Assembly (NCBI RefSeq): GCF_023370775.1 | Contig: NZ_JAMCCQ010000001.1 | Location: 1,116,001 to 1,180,000, forward strand | DNA: 64,000 bases | Direction of reading: 5' to 3' | Source: Marivita sp. GX14005 | Lineage (GTDB): Bacteria; Pseudomonadota; Alphaproteobacteria; Rhodobacterales; Rhodobacteraceae | Shown: piece by piece, positions 42,329 to 51,487 of the stretch | Layout of the letters: each line of letters opens with the position of its first letter | Numbering within the stretch: the stretch's first letter is position 1 | Program-made: the position numbers and the translations under genes | The notes under the pieces: generated by a model | The model's input: only the letters and a program-made list of their open reading frames with translations | Told to the model about the DNA's origin: nothing | Database searches by the model: none

Positions 42329-44614
42329 TCAGGAATTCGAGCGCCGCCGCTTCACCTTGCGCTTGGTCTTGGCGTCCTTCTTCCTGGCTTTCGCCGCGCT
42401 GCGCTTCGGCCCGCCTTTCGATTTGCGGCTGCCGCGCCCCATGCGGCCCTTGCCGGAACCGCCGGGCAATTCCTCGTCTTCGAGCGTGAGAAGTTGCAAC
42501 CCGATACCGCCCGTCACCGGCGCGGCATCCATCAGCTTCACCCGCGCGCGCTGGCCCAAAGAGATGAGCGTGCCGGTATCGGCCCCCATCAGCGTGGCGG
42601 CATCGGCGTCGAAATGGAAATACTCGCCGCCCAGCGACCGGATCGGGATCAGCCCGTCCGCACCGGTTTCGTCCAGTTTCACGAACACGCCGAACCGCGC
42701 GATGCCGCTGATACGGCCGGTGAATTCGGCACCGATGCGATCCGACAGGAACGCGGCGAGGTAGCGGTCGGTCGTGTCGCGCTCCGCCATCATGGAGCGA
42801 CGTTCGGTGTCGCTGATATGCTGCGCGGTGGCCTCCAGCCGCTCGATATCGTCGCGGCTCAGCCCGTCCTTGCCCCAGCCATGCGCGGTGATGAGCGCGC
42901 GGTGGACGATCAGATCGGAATAGCGCCGGATCGGCGAAGTGAAATGCGCGTAGCTTTTCAGCGCGAGGCCGAAATGACCGAAATTGGACGGGTTGTAATA
43001 GGCCTGCGTCATCGAGCGCAGCGTGGCGAGGTTGATGAGTTCGGCCTCATCCGTGCCTTCCGCATCGCGTAGCAGCTTGTTCAGATGCGCGGTTTTCAGC
43101 ACCTGACCCTTGGCGAGCGTGAAGCCCGAGGCATCGGCGGTCTCGCGCAGGCTTTCGAGTTTCTCGGGCGGCGGTTCCTCGTGCACGCGGAACAGCAGCG
43201 GCTGGCGCTTTGCGATCAGTGTCTCGGCGGCGCAGACATTGGCCAGCACCATGAATTCTTCGATCAGCTTGTGCGCGTCGAGCCTTTCGGCAAAATCGAC
43301 GGAAACGACCTTGCCTTTCTCGTCCAGCACGATCTTGCGCTCCGGCAGATCGAGCTCCAGCGGCTGGCGCCTCCTCCGCGCTTCGGCCAGAGCGCCATAG
43401 GCGCCATAAAGCGGGCGGATCAGATCGTCCATGAGCGGCCCGACCTTGTCATTCGGGGCGCCGTCCATGCCGGCCTGAACCTCTTGGTAGTTCAGCGAGG
43501 CGGGCGAGCGCATCAGCCCGCGCACGAAGCGATGGCTCAGCTTTTCGCCATGTGCGTCAACCACCATACGCACCGCGATACAGGCGCGCGGCACGCCCTC
43601 GTGCAACGAGCACAGATCGCCCGACAGCCGGTCGGGCAGCATGGGCACGACACGGTCGGGGAAATAGGTGGAATTGCCGCGCTTGCGCGCCTCCTGGTCC
43701 AGGGCCGATCCCGGCGTGACGTAATGCGCGACATCGGCGATGGCGACCCAGATGACATGCCCGCCCTCGTTCTTCGGATCATCGTCGGGATGGGCGTAGC
43801 ACGCATCGTCATGGTCGCGCGCATCGGCCGGGTCGATGGTGAAGAGCGGCAACTCGCGCAGATCCTCGCGCCCTTTCAGCCCGGCGGGCTTCATCGCGTC
43901 GGCTTCGGCGATCACATCGTCGGGGAACGTGTCCGGGATACCGTGCTGGTGGATCGCGATGAGCGATACCGCTCGCGGCTCGGACGGATCGCCCAGACGT
44001 TCGACGATCCTCGCGCGGGGCAGGCCCAAGCGGCCCGCCGGGCCGGCCTGTTCGGCCTCCACCAACTCGCCATCCTTGGCGCCGCCCATCGCGTCGGCGG
44101 CCACGGTCCATTCCTTGTCGGCGCCCTTGTCGATGGGCAGGATCCGCCCGCCATCCGAGCCTTTCTTGAAGATGCCGACGATCTTGCGCGGGTTTGTCCC
44201 GATGCGCCGGATCAGGCGCGCCTCGTAATTGTGGTCTTCCTCGTGCACCACCGTCAGTCGCGCGAGGATGCGGTCGCCTTCGCCCAGCGCGGGATCGCTG
44301 GCACGGGGAATGTAGAGCACGATCGGCTCCACCCCTTCGCCATGCCATTCCAGCGGCTGCGCAAAGATATCGCCGTCCACGGTCGGCTCCTTGATCTGGA
44401 GCACGCTCACCGGGGGCAGCCGGTCGGGATCGCGATAGGTTTTCTTGCGCTTCTCCAGATGCCCCTCGGCCTCAAGCTCCTTGAGCAGGCGTTTCAGGTC
44501 GATCCGCGCCGCGCCCTTGATGCCGAATGCCTTGGCGATCTCGCGCTTTGCTGTGAGGGTCGGGTTGGCGGAGATCCAGTCGAGGATCTCGCTCTTGCTC
44601 GGCAGTTTGCTCAT
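42329..44614 (-). CDS. rnr: Ribonuclease R
   Basis: 761 residues. RNase R degrades structured RNA 3' to 5'. An N-terminal winged-helix-like segment (about 1-70, ISANPTLTAKREIAKAFGIKG) is followed by cold-shock domains, the RNB catalytic domain (about 255-580) with FTIDPADARDHDDACYA supplying the conserved aspartates, and an S1 domain (about 630-715, TGRISGIARFGVFVKLDETGADGLIP). The tail (about 720-761) is strongly basic, as expected for RNA binding. The length is usual. It may form an operon with the lytic transglycosylase downstream. Confidence 0.95.
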   Translation of the reverse strand: MSKLPSKSEILDWISANPTLTAKREIAKAFGIKGAARIDLKRLLKELEAEGHLEKRKKTYRDPDRLPPVSVLQIKEPTVDGDIFAQPLEWHGEGVEPIVLYIPRASDPALGEGDRILARLTVVHEEDHNYEARLIRRIGTNPRKIVGIFKKGSDGGRILPIDKGADKEWTVAADAMGGAKDGELVEAEQAGPAGRLGLPRARIVERLGDPSEPRAVSLIAIHQHGIPDTFPDDVIAEADAMKPAGLKGREDLRELPLFTIDPADARDHDDACYAHPDDDPKNEGGHVIWVAIADVAHYVTPGSALDQEARKRGNSTYFPDRVVPMLPDRLSGDLCSLHEGVPRACIAVRMVVDAHGEKLSHRFVRGLMRSPASLNYQEVQAGMDGAPNDKVGPLMDDLIRPLYGAYGALAEARRRRQPLELDLPERKIVLDEKGKVVSVDFAERLDAHKLIEEFMVLANVCAAETLIAKRQPLLFRVHEEPPPEKLESLRETADASGFTLAKGQVLKTAHLNKLLRDAEGTDEAELINLATLRSMTQAYYNPSNFGHFGLALKSYAHFTSPIRRYSDLIVHRALITAHGWGKDGLSRDDIERLEATAQHISDTERRSMMAERDTTDRYLAAFLSDRIGAEFTGRISGIARFGVFVKLDETGADGLIPIRSLGGEYFHFDADAATLMGADTGTLISLGQRARVKLMDAAPVTGGIGLQLLTLEDEELPGGSGKGRMGRGSRKSKGGPKRSAAKARKKDAKTKRKVKRRRSNS

Positions 44615-44662
44615 GCCCTTGGCGTAGCACGGGCGAAAAGGCGCGTCATGGCGAAAATGGGC

Positions 44663-45091
44663 TCAGTCGGGCAGGCGATATTCCATCATGCGATGATCGA
44701 TTCCGGCATCGTCGAACACCTCGCCATAGGCTGTGAAACCCAGCTTTTCGTAGAACGTCAGGGCGCTGAGCTGCGCACCAAGCACTGCGCGGGTGATTCC
44801 GGTTTGCGCGTTCAGGATATGGAGCGCCTCGCGGATGAGCGAAGCACCGAGGCCGGTGCCGCGCGCTTCGGGCAGAACGCAAACGCGGCCGATTTTGCCG
44901 GTGTCGCCGGTCAACACGATGCGAGCGGCCCCCATCGGGGTGCCCTCAACGCTCGCCAGAAGGTGGATCGCGCTTGCATCCAGCGCATCGCGTTCCAGTT
45001 CGGGCGGCACGTTCTGTTCCTCGACGAAGACGGTGTGGCGCAGCGCATAGCAGGGGGCCGGATCGGCGGGGCGGGTGACGGTCACGCTCAT
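44663..45091 (-). CDS. GNAT-family N-acetyltransferase
   Basis: 142 residues. The GNAT fold is clear: acetyl-CoA loop [24 protein letters not shown] (about 68-92, the R/Q-x-x-G-x-G/A motif) and the C-terminal [28 protein letters not shown]. The sequence resembles the ElaA/YjdJ-type small acetyltransferases. The substrate is unknown. The start overlaps the dapE stop as ATGA (45088-45091), implying coupled translation; whether it has any link to diaminopimelate synthesis is not known. Confidence 0.87.
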   Translation of the reverse strand: MSVTVTRPADPAPCYALRHTVFVEEQNVPPELERDALDASAIHLLASVEGTPMGAARIVLTGDTGKIGRVCVLPEARGTGLGASLIREALHILNAQTGITRAVLGAQLSALTFYEKLGFTAYGEVFDDAGIDHRMMEYRLPD

Positions 45092-46236
45092 GCGCGGAAA
45101 TACTCCGTCAAGATGCGCGTATAGATCGCCTTGAGCTGGCCGATCTGTTCCACCGAAACGCGTTCATCGACCTCGTGCATCGTCTTGCCGACAAGCCCGA
45201 ATTCGACGACCGGGCAATGATCCTTGACGAACCGCGCATCCGACGTGCCGCCACTGGTGGACAGCGCGGGTGTGACGCCGGTTTCCGCCTCGACGGCGGC
45301 AGAGACCAGTTCCGACAGCGCGCCCGGCGGCGTCAGGAAACTCTCGCCGGAGATCTTGATCTCGACCTGCGTTTTCGTGCCGAATGCCTCGTCCACCTTC
45401 GCCGCCTCGGCCCGCAGCCAGTCCGAGAGCGCCGCGCCGCTATGTGCGTCGTTGAACCGAATATTCACGCAAGCACGGCTTTGCGCCGGGATCACGTTGG
45501 TCGCGCCGTTTCCGGTGTCGATGGTCACGACCGCCAGCGTCGAGGCGTCGAAATGTTCGGTGCCCTGATCCAGTTCATGCGAGGACAGCACATCCATCAG
45601 CCGCGCCATCGCCGGCATCGGGTTCAGCGCGCGGTGCGGATAGGCGGAATGGCCCTGCTTGCCCGTCACGGTGAACCACGCCGAAAGCGACCCGCGCCGC
45701 CCGATCTTGATCATCTCGCCCATATGGTCGGGGCAGGTCGGCTCTCCGACAAGGCAAACGCTCATTTTCTCGCCCTGCGCCTTCATCCAGTCGAGCAGCG
45801 CAACGGTGCCGTCGGTCGCATCGCCTTCCTCGTCCCCGGTGATCGCGAGGATGATGGACCCGTCCGGCGGGGTATTCTGCACGAAATCCACCGCGGCGGC
45901 GACAAAGGCGGCAACGCCGGATTTCATATCCGTGCTGCCGCGCCCATACATGAACCCGCCGTCGATCTCGGCTCCGAAGGGCGGTTTCGTCCAGTCCTTC
46001 GGATCGCCCAGAGGCACGACATCGGTATGCCCGTTAAACCCAAAGCTGCGCGGATGGCCCATATCACCCCAGCGTGCGAAGAGGTTGGAAATCCCGCCGC
46101 GATCGACGCGGGTGCAGGCGAAACCCGCGTGTTCCAGAAGCTCCTGCAAGAGCGCGAGCGCGCCGCCCTCTTCGGGTGTGATCGAGGGGCAGCGAACGAG
46201 CGCTGCGGTCAGCTCTACGGGATCGATATGCGGCAT
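45088..46236 (-). CDS. dapE: Succinyl-diaminopimelate desuccinylase DapE
   Basis: 382 residues from the ATG at 46236; a longer in-frame start at 46338 is rejected. DapE removes succinate from N-succinyl-L,L-diaminopimelate, a step to lysine and peptidoglycan. The M20 zinc-peptidase motifs are [15 protein letters not shown] with the first metal histidine, [14 protein letters not shown] with the bridging aspartate, and [12 protein letters not shown] with the catalytic glutamate. DapD (49529-50356) and Asd (51488-52510) of the same pathway lie nearby. Confidence 0.94.
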   Translation of the reverse strand: MPHIDPVELTAALVRCPSITPEEGGALALLQELLEHAGFACTRVDRGGISNLFARWGDMGHPRSFGFNGHTDVVPLGDPKDWTKPPFGAEIDGGFMYGRGSTDMKSGVAAFVAAAVDFVQNTPPDGSIILAITGDEEGDATDGTVALLDWMKAQGEKMSVCLVGEPTCPDHMGEMIKIGRRGSLSAWFTVTGKQGHSAYPHRALNPMPAMARLMDVLSSHELDQGTEHFDASTLAVVTIDTGNGATNVIPAQSRACVNIRFNDAHSGAALSDWLRAEAAKVDEAFGTKTQVEIKISGESFLTPPGALSELVSAAVEAETGVTPALSTSGGTSDARFVKDHCPVVEFGLVGKTMHEVDERVSVEQIGQLKAIYTRILTEYFRA

Positions 46237-46377
46237 GGCGCGGCCCTTCCTGGGATGTTTCGGCTCAGGAGTATCCGCGCTAACACGCGAGGGCAAATGT
46301 GGCGGAAAAGGCGCAATTCGGGCTGGCCTATGCCACATATGGCGGCTGGTGGAGATGACAGATGCCCTGGGGCCGTG

Positions 46378-46393
46378 TTAGCCATTGGTTAAC
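46378..46393 (+). promoter_or_regulatory. CtrA-like box upstream of the Hint genes
   Basis: TTAG-CCATTGG-TTAAC differs at one base from the alphaproteobacterial CtrA consensus TTAA-N7-TTAAC. It lies 116 bases before the ATG at 46509, in a 272-base gap between divergent dapE and the Hint gene. That gap shows no gene. A cell-cycle or motility-linked control of the Hint genes is possible but unproven. Confidence 0.4.
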
Positions 46394-46508
46394 AAACAAT
46401 AAAGTCTTGAGGCAGACAGGTAACGAAAAGGGCAGCGCGGCACGGTGAACACACCGGCCTTGCAACAGCCCCGTGCCTGACACGTGCCCCGACGAAACCG
46501 AGGCAGCA

Positions 46509-48101
46509 ATGGCGACCGCAGCAGAGCTTACCTACATCACCAATGCCAGCGCCATGGACATGGCCAACGCAATTTTCGGCAATGGCGTTTCGGTGGTGAA
46601 CGCCAGCTATACCGGCGACAACCGATCCTCGGCGATCTACGAGGATGGCGACGCGCTGTCTCCGGGTGTGACGCCGGGAGATACGGGCGTGATTCTGTCC
46701 ACCGGCCGCGCGGATGCGTTTACCCGTTCGCCCGGTCCCTGGTGGTGGGGCGGAAACGATCCGAACATCAGCCAGCAGACCGGCACCAATACGAGCGGTC
46801 AGAACAACAATTCCGATTTCAACGCCGCAGCCGGAACCAATACCTACGACGCGTCCTATCTCGATGTCGATTTCATCCCCGATGAAGACACGATGACCAT
46901 GCGTTTCGTGTTTTCTTCGGAGGAATATCCCGAATTCACGGATGACGTGTATCAGGATTTCGTCGGCGTATGGGTGAACGGAACGCAGGTCAATATCCTG
47001 CCCGGCAATGGCGATGTAGACCCGGCGAACCTGAACGAGGATGACAATTCCAACCTGTTCATCAGCAACGCGAATGACGATTACAATACCGAGATGGACG
47101 GCTTCACCGTTACCCTGACGATGAAGATGAACGTCATCCCGGGGCAGGTGAATTCGATCCGTATCGGCATCGCGGACGTGGTGGATTCGAATTACGATTC
47201 CAACCTTCTCATTGCTGCGGATTCGATCCAGACCGATCTGATCGCCGAGGCCGACAGCCTCAATATCTACACCAACAGCACCAAGACGATCGACGTTCTG
47301 TCAAACGACATAAACAACACCGGCAGCGCGCTTTTCATAACGCATATAAACGGCATTGCCGTGACGCCCGGCGACAGCGTCACGCTGAACACAGGTCAGG
47401 TCGTGACACTGACGCCTGCTGGCACGCTTTCGGTCACCTCGGATTCAGATTTCGAGACGGTGAATTTCACCTACGAGGTCGAAAGCGCGAGCGGCGAGAT
47501 CGATACCGGGTTCGTGACCATCGCGACCGTGCCGTGTTTCGTGGCCGGAACCATGATCCGCACGGATGCCGGGCAAAAGCGCGTGGAGCGGCTGGAGCCC
47601 GGCGATCTGGTCTGGACGATGGATAACGGGTTTCAGCCACTTCGCTGGATCGGCCAGCGCACTGTCGCGGCAACGGGAACCTTCGCGCCTGTGCGGGTCG
47701 CGGCGGGAACCTTCGGCGAACACGCCAATCTGATGCTCTCTCCGCAGCACCGCATCCTCATGCGCGATCCGCTGGCCGATCTGGTTTTCGGAACGCCCGA
47801 GGTGCTGGTCGCAGCGAAACATCTGATCGATGGGCGAAACGTCCAATCGGTCGAGGGGGGCAGCGTCACCTATGTGCATCTCCTGTTCGACCGGCACGAG
47901 ATCATCATGGCCAACGGTCTTGCCACCGAGAGCTTCCTGCCCGGCCCGCAAACGATGGACGCGTTCGAGGAGGACATCATAACCGAACTTGTGCAGCTTT
48001 TCCCCGAACTCGACCCGGAGACCGGCGAAGGCTATGGCGATGCGGCGCGGCAGATCCTGAAACGGCACGAAGCCGCGATGTTCATCGGGGCCGCCGCGTG
48101 A
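46509..48101 (+). CDS. Choice-of-anchor L protein with Hint domain
   Basis: 530 residues from the ATG at 46509, with gagg 9 bases upstream; a GTG 12 codons earlier is less likely. No signal peptide is seen. The N-terminal part (about 1-215) is a choice-of-anchor L domain: GVILSTGRAD, then FVFSSEEYPEFTDD and DFVGVWVNG. A short beta-rich segment follows (about 250-335). The C-terminal part (about 345-500) is a Hint_2 domain, beginning CFVAGTMIRTDAG with the nucleophile-type cysteine and including LMLSPQHRILMRDP, the conserved histidine block. Such proteins are secreted or surface-exposed in Rhodobacteraceae; Hint domains can self-process. Translation is coupled to the next gene by ATGA. Confidence 0.82.
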   Translation: MATAAELTYITNASAMDMANAIFGNGVSVVNASYTGDNRSSAIYEDGDALSPGVTPGDTGVILSTGRADAFTRSPGPWWWGGNDPNISQQTGTNTSGQNNNSDFNAAAGTNTYDASYLDVDFIPDEDTMTMRFVFSSEEYPEFTDDVYQDFVGVWVNGTQVNILPGNGDVDPANLNEDDNSNLFISNANDDYNTEMDGFTVTLTMKMNVIPGQVNSIRIGIADVVDSNYDSNLLIAADSIQTDLIAEADSLNIYTNSTKTIDVLSNDINNTGSALFITHINGIAVTPGDSVTLNTGQVVTLTPAGTLSVTSDSDFETVNFTYEVESASGEIDTGFVTIATVPCFVAGTMIRTDAGQKRVERLEPGDLVWTMDNGFQPLRWIGQRTVAATGTFAPVRVAAGTFGEHANLMLSPQHRILMRDPLADLVFGTPEVLVAAKHLIDGRNVQSVEGGSVTYVHLLFDRHEIIMANGLATESFLPGPQTMDAFEEDIITELVQLFPELDPETGEGYGDAARQILKRHEAAMFIGAAA

Positions 48102-49177
48102 GCTGGTTTGCGCTGCTCGATTGCAGCACGCGCGCTCCATGGTTGCGCGAGGACGCGGCGGAGGCATTGCGGCGAAGCTCACGCGCCTGCGTTCCCACGG
48201 GCTCGATCCTGCTTGAGACGCGGCTGTCGCCGGATGCGCGGCCGCAACGGCTCCTGTCCTATGCGCGACGCGATGGGGGCGGGGCGAGTTTTTCGCTGAT
48301 GTCCACGCCCCATGGCAGCGTCGTCTGCGTGATCGCGCAAGGCGGTGACGTGGTGCATGAGGTGATCGAGCGCGGCCGCGAAGCGCGCACGGACACGCTT
48401 CAGGTCACGCTGAGTTGGGATGTCGCCAAGGGGTTGGGCCGGTTGGTCGTGGCGCGGCCGGAAACCGATCTCGTGCTGACGCGCGATTTCACGATGCCGC
48501 GTGCGCCGCTGCTCGCCGATCTCGTTGCGCTGACCCATCCGCAAGGTCTGACGGAGATCGATCCCGATGTGATTTTCGTCGCCCTGTCGAGCCGGATCGA
48601 GCCGGTCGGCCCGATGCCGTCGCTTGCGCCTTCGGTGCCGCTGGAAACCGCGCAGGGGCCGCGACTTGTCATGTCGCTCAGGCAGGGCGATGTGGTGCGT
48701 GCCGCGGGCGGCGCACTGGTGCCGGTCCTGCATACCGCGGCGCGCGAGGTTCCCGCGCTTGGCTCGTTCCGCCCCATCCGCCTGCGTGCGCCTTATTTCG
48801 GCCTGCAACAGGATGTGGTCGTTTCCCGCCATCAGCGCCTGCTCGTCAACGGGCCGGAGGTCGAATACCTTTTCGGGCGCGAAGAGGTGCTGATCCCCGC
48901 CACCGCGCTGGTCGACGGCTATGCCGCGCGGTTCGAACCGGCGCCGCGTTTTGCCCGCTATCACCAGATCCTTCTGCCGCACCATGACGCCGTGCGCACA
49001 TCGGGCGCGGCACTGGAATCGCTTTATATCGGCCGGATGCGCCGCGATACCGCGCTTCTGGACGCGTCGGTCCTTGGCGGGCTGCCACGCGCGCTATTGC
49101 CGGAACATCACCGCGCCGGATATCAGGTCTTGCGAGCCTTCGAGGCGATCACGCTTGCCGAGGCACGCGCTGCCTAG
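48098..49177 (+). CDS. Second Hint-like protein lacking the N-terminal cysteine
   Basis: 359 residues. The start overlaps the previous stop as ATGA. The C-terminal 160 residues align by eye with the Hint_2 domain of the preceding protein: QGDVVRAAGGALVPVL, FRPIRLRAPYFG, DVVVSRHQRLLVNGPEVEYLFG and VLIPATALVDG correspond to its GDLVW, FAPVRVAAGTFG, MLSPQHRIL and VLVAAKHLIDG blocks. The usual CFxxGT opening is absent, so it should not self-splice. The N-terminal 190 residues are a beta-rich region of unknown type. It may be a partner or inactive paralogue. Its end overlaps a convergent gene by 4 bases. Confidence 0.72.
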   Translation: MSWFALLDCSTRAPWLREDAAEALRRSSRACVPTGSILLETRLSPDARPQRLLSYARRDGGGASFSLMSTPHGSVVCVIAQGGDVVHEVIERGREARTDTLQVTLSWDVAKGLGRLVVARPETDLVLTRDFTMPRAPLLADLVALTHPQGLTEIDPDVIFVALSSRIEPVGPMPSLAPSVPLETAQGPRLVMSLRQGDVVRAAGGALVPVLHTAAREVPALGSFRPIRLRAPYFGLQQDVVVSRHQRLLVNGPEVEYLFGREEVLIPATALVDGYAARFEPAPRFARYHQILLPHHDAVRTSGAALESLYIGRMRRDTALLDASVLGGLPRALLPEHHRAGYQVLRAFEAITLAEARAA

Positions 49178-49518
49178 CTTTCTCTTTCGTCGAAATGCGG
49201 CGTGACCTGCGCCACGATCACCGCGTTGTCATCGAGCGCCTGCTGCATGAGCTCCGCCTCGTCCGCGCCGATCTCGTGGCCCTGCGCCTCGCGATCCTCG
49301 CGCGTGCCATAGCCCGTCACATCGAGCGGCGCCATGTCGGCCTGTTTGAGGATCGCCACGGTCTCGCGCACGGCCTCCGCCTCATCGACACCGCTGGCAT
49401 AACACATGAGCGCGGCGCCCGTCGCCCCGTCAGGCAGCCCGTCGCCGGTCTTGCGACCAAGCTCGACCACAAGCGTATAGACATGCTGCGGCTTCTTAGC
49501 TTTCGCCCCGTCGCTCAT
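49174..49518 (-). CDS. Conserved hypothetical protein downstream of dapD
   Basis: 114 residues, no signal peptide or membrane segment. The sequence is a mixed alpha/beta small domain (VYTLVVELGRKTGDGLPDGATGAALMCYA, then a helix EAEAVRETVAILKQADM) with a ferredoxin-like strand-helix pattern. I do not recognise a named family. It begins 10 bases after the dapD stop on the same strand and is likely co-transcribed with it. Its 3' end overlaps the convergent Hint-like gene by 4 bases. Confidence 0.65.
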   Translation of the reverse strand: MSDGAKAKKPQHVYTLVVELGRKTGDGLPDGATGAALMCYASGVDEAEAVRETVAILKQADMAPLDVTGYGTREDREAQGHEIGADEAELMQQALDDNAVIVAQVTPHFDERES

Positions 49519-49528
49519 GCGCCCGGCC

Positions 49529-50356
49529 CTAATCGCGCAGCAATTCGTTGATGCCGGTCTTGGAGCGCGTGCGCTCGTCCACCCGCTTCACGATCACGGC
49601 GCAGTAAAGGTTGATGTTGTTCTTGGTCGGCATCGAGCCGGCAACCACGACGGAATAGGGCGGCACCTCGCCATACATGACCTCGCCGGTTTCGCGGTCC
49701 ACAATCTTCGTGGACTGGCCGATGAACACGCCCATGCCGAGAACGGATCCTTCGCGCACGATGCACCCCTCGACCACTTCGGAGCGCGCGCCGATGAAGC
49801 AATTGTCTTCGATGATGGTCGGGCCGGCCTGCATGGGCTCCAGCACGCCGCCGATTCCGACGCCACCCGACAGATGCACGTTCTTTCCGATCTGCGCGCA
49901 GGACCCCACGGTCGCCCATGTATCGACCATCGTGCCCTCATCGACATAAGCGCCGAGATTTACGAAGGACGGCATCAGCACGACGCCCGGCGCGATATAG
50001 GCGCTCTTGCGGACGACGCAGTTCGGCACGGCGCGGAAACCGGCGGCCTTCCATTGGTTGTCGCCCCAGCCGGCGAACTTGCTGTCCACCTTGTCCCACC
50101 AGCCACCACCTTGCGGTCCGCCGTCCTGCTGCTCCATGTCCTTGATGCGAAAGCCCAGAAGCACCGCCTTCTTGGCCCACTGGTTCACATGCCAATCACC
50201 ATTGTCCTGCCGCTCGGCCACCCGCAGCTTGCCGCTGTCGAGCGCATCGAGCGTATCCTCGATGGCCTCGCGCGTTTCGCCCGTGGTTGCCGGGGTGATG
50301 CTGTCTCGGGACTCCCAGGCGGCTTCGATGGCGGTTTCAAGCTGTGCGTTCGACAT
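49529..50356 (-). CDS. dapD: 2,3,4,5-tetrahydropyridine-2,6-dicarboxylate N-succinyltransferase DapD
   Basis: 275 residues, the standard length. DapD transfers succinyl from succinyl-CoA to tetrahydrodipicolinate in the succinylase branch of lysine and diaminopimelate synthesis. The N-terminal helices are followed by a left-handed beta-helix of hexapeptide repeats (about 105-250: [43 protein letters not shown] and onward). [25 protein letters not shown] is characteristic. It works directly before the aminotransferase and DapE, and dapE lies 3.3 kb away in this window. Confidence 0.96.
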   Translation of the reverse strand: MSNAQLETAIEAAWESRDSITPATTGETREAIEDTLDALDSGKLRVAERQDNGDWHVNQWAKKAVLLGFRIKDMEQQDGGPQGGGWWDKVDSKFAGWGDNQWKAAGFRAVPNCVVRKSAYIAPGVVLMPSFVNLGAYVDEGTMVDTWATVGSCAQIGKNVHLSGGVGIGGVLEPMQAGPTIIEDNCFIGARSEVVEGCIVREGSVLGMGVFIGQSTKIVDRETGEVMYGEVPPYSVVVAGSMPTKNNINLYCAVIVKRVDERTRSKTGINELLRD

Positions 50357-50520
50357 GCGGAGTTCCCAAGCGTAAGTGACGTTCGCTTCCCTATAAGAGG
50401 GGGCGGGGCAAATCGCAACGGATCAGCGCCGCGTCGATCCGGCCTTGACCGGCGCCATCACTGGTCATGTTGGCCGCGTCGGTTTACGTGTGAAAGATCA
50501 CATACGAGGAAAAGACCCGA

Positions 50521-51390
50521 ATGAACGATCAGCGCAACAGCCCTTTCCGCGACGCAGGGCGCGACCGCAGCACCGCAAGCGACGTTCCCGATACGCCGCA
50601 GACGCGGTCGCCCTCCTATCGACTGGCCTTTGCAGACGACGATTTCCTGTGCCGCGAAGAGCTGCGCCCCGTGCGGCTTCAACTTGAACTGCTCAAACCG
50701 GAAATGGTGATGGATGCGCACCAGATCGAAAGCACGGTCGTGCTGTTCGGCGGCGCACGTATCCCGCGGCCCTCCGAGGCTGATCAGGCCCGCACCAGAA
50801 CGCTCGCCGAGTTGTCGCATTTCTACAACGAGGCACGCGAGTTTTCCCGCCTGATGACGCGCAAGTCCATGGACCGGGGCGGCAAGGAGTTCGTCATCGT
50901 CACCGGCGGTGGGCCGGGCGTGATGGAGGCCGGCAATCGCGGCGCGATGGACGTGGGCGGGCAGTCGATCGGGCTGGGGATCGTGCTGCCGCATGAGCAG
51001 GCTCCGAACGAATACGTGACGCCGGATCTCAGTTTCAACTTCCACTATTTCGCCATTCGAAAGATGCATTTCCTGCTGCGCGCACGGGCGATCTGCATCT
51101 TTCCGGGCGGTTTCGGAACGCTCGACGAAATGTTCGAGACGCTGACCCTGATCCAGACCGGACGGATGGAGCGGGTCCCGTTCCTTCTGTTCGGGCGGGA
51201 TTTCTGGGAGAGGATCATCAACTGGCAGGCGCTGGCCGAAGCTGGCACGATCAGTGAGGAGGATCTCGATCTCTTCCGTTTCGTCGAAAGCGCGGCCGAA
51301 GCGGTGGAACTGATCGAGAACTGGCAACCCGCTCCGCCGCGCGAGGAGATCCCGGGCCGCCCCCAGCGCGATGATGCGAAAACCGGTTGA
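50521..51390 (+). CDS. LOG-family protein (cytokinin riboside 5'-monophosphate phosphoribohydrolase-like)
   Basis: 289 residues. The LOG/lysine-decarboxylase-like motif PGGFGTLDE (about residue 196) is intact, and GGGPGVMEAGNRGAMDVGG provides the nucleotide-binding loop. Enzymes of this family cleave nucleoside monophosphates to base and ribose 5-phosphate. The first 60 residues before the fold (polar, EELRPVRLQLELLKPE) are an extension beyond small LOG proteins, as in the longer bacterial type. Gagga stands 10 bases before the ATG. An imperfect TGTGA-aaga-TCACA repeat lies upstream. It is encoded alone between dapD and asd. Confidence 0.85.
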   Translation: MNDQRNSPFRDAGRDRSTASDVPDTPQTRSPSYRLAFADDDFLCREELRPVRLQLELLKPEMVMDAHQIESTVVLFGGARIPRPSEADQARTRTLAELSHFYNEAREFSRLMTRKSMDRGGKEFVIVTGGGPGVMEAGNRGAMDVGGQSIGLGIVLPHEQAPNEYVTPDLSFNFHYFAIRKMHFLLRARAICIFPGGFGTLDEMFETLTLIQTGRMERVPFLLFGRDFWERIINWQALAEAGTISEEDLDLFRFVESAAEAVELIENWQPAPPREEIPGRPQRDDAKTG

Positions 51391-51487
51391 GGGCAAGCCC
51401 CCTTTCGTCCTGCGCGGCCTTCCTGTATGAGCCACGCTCGACCCCGCCCGCGACGCGCGTTCGCGGGGCAGATGAAAGGAGAGCCAC

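Noticed and set aside
43085-45124. 679-codon open frame antisense to rnr, GNAT and dapE
   Set aside because: It crosses three genes with sound protein evidence on the other strand and shows no domain or ribosome site.
50489-50502. TGTGA-aaga-TCACA inverted repeat before the LOG gene, resembling a CRP or FNR site
   Set aside because: The spacer is 4 rather than 6 bases and the repeat nearly touches the ribosome site, so I do not call it an operator.
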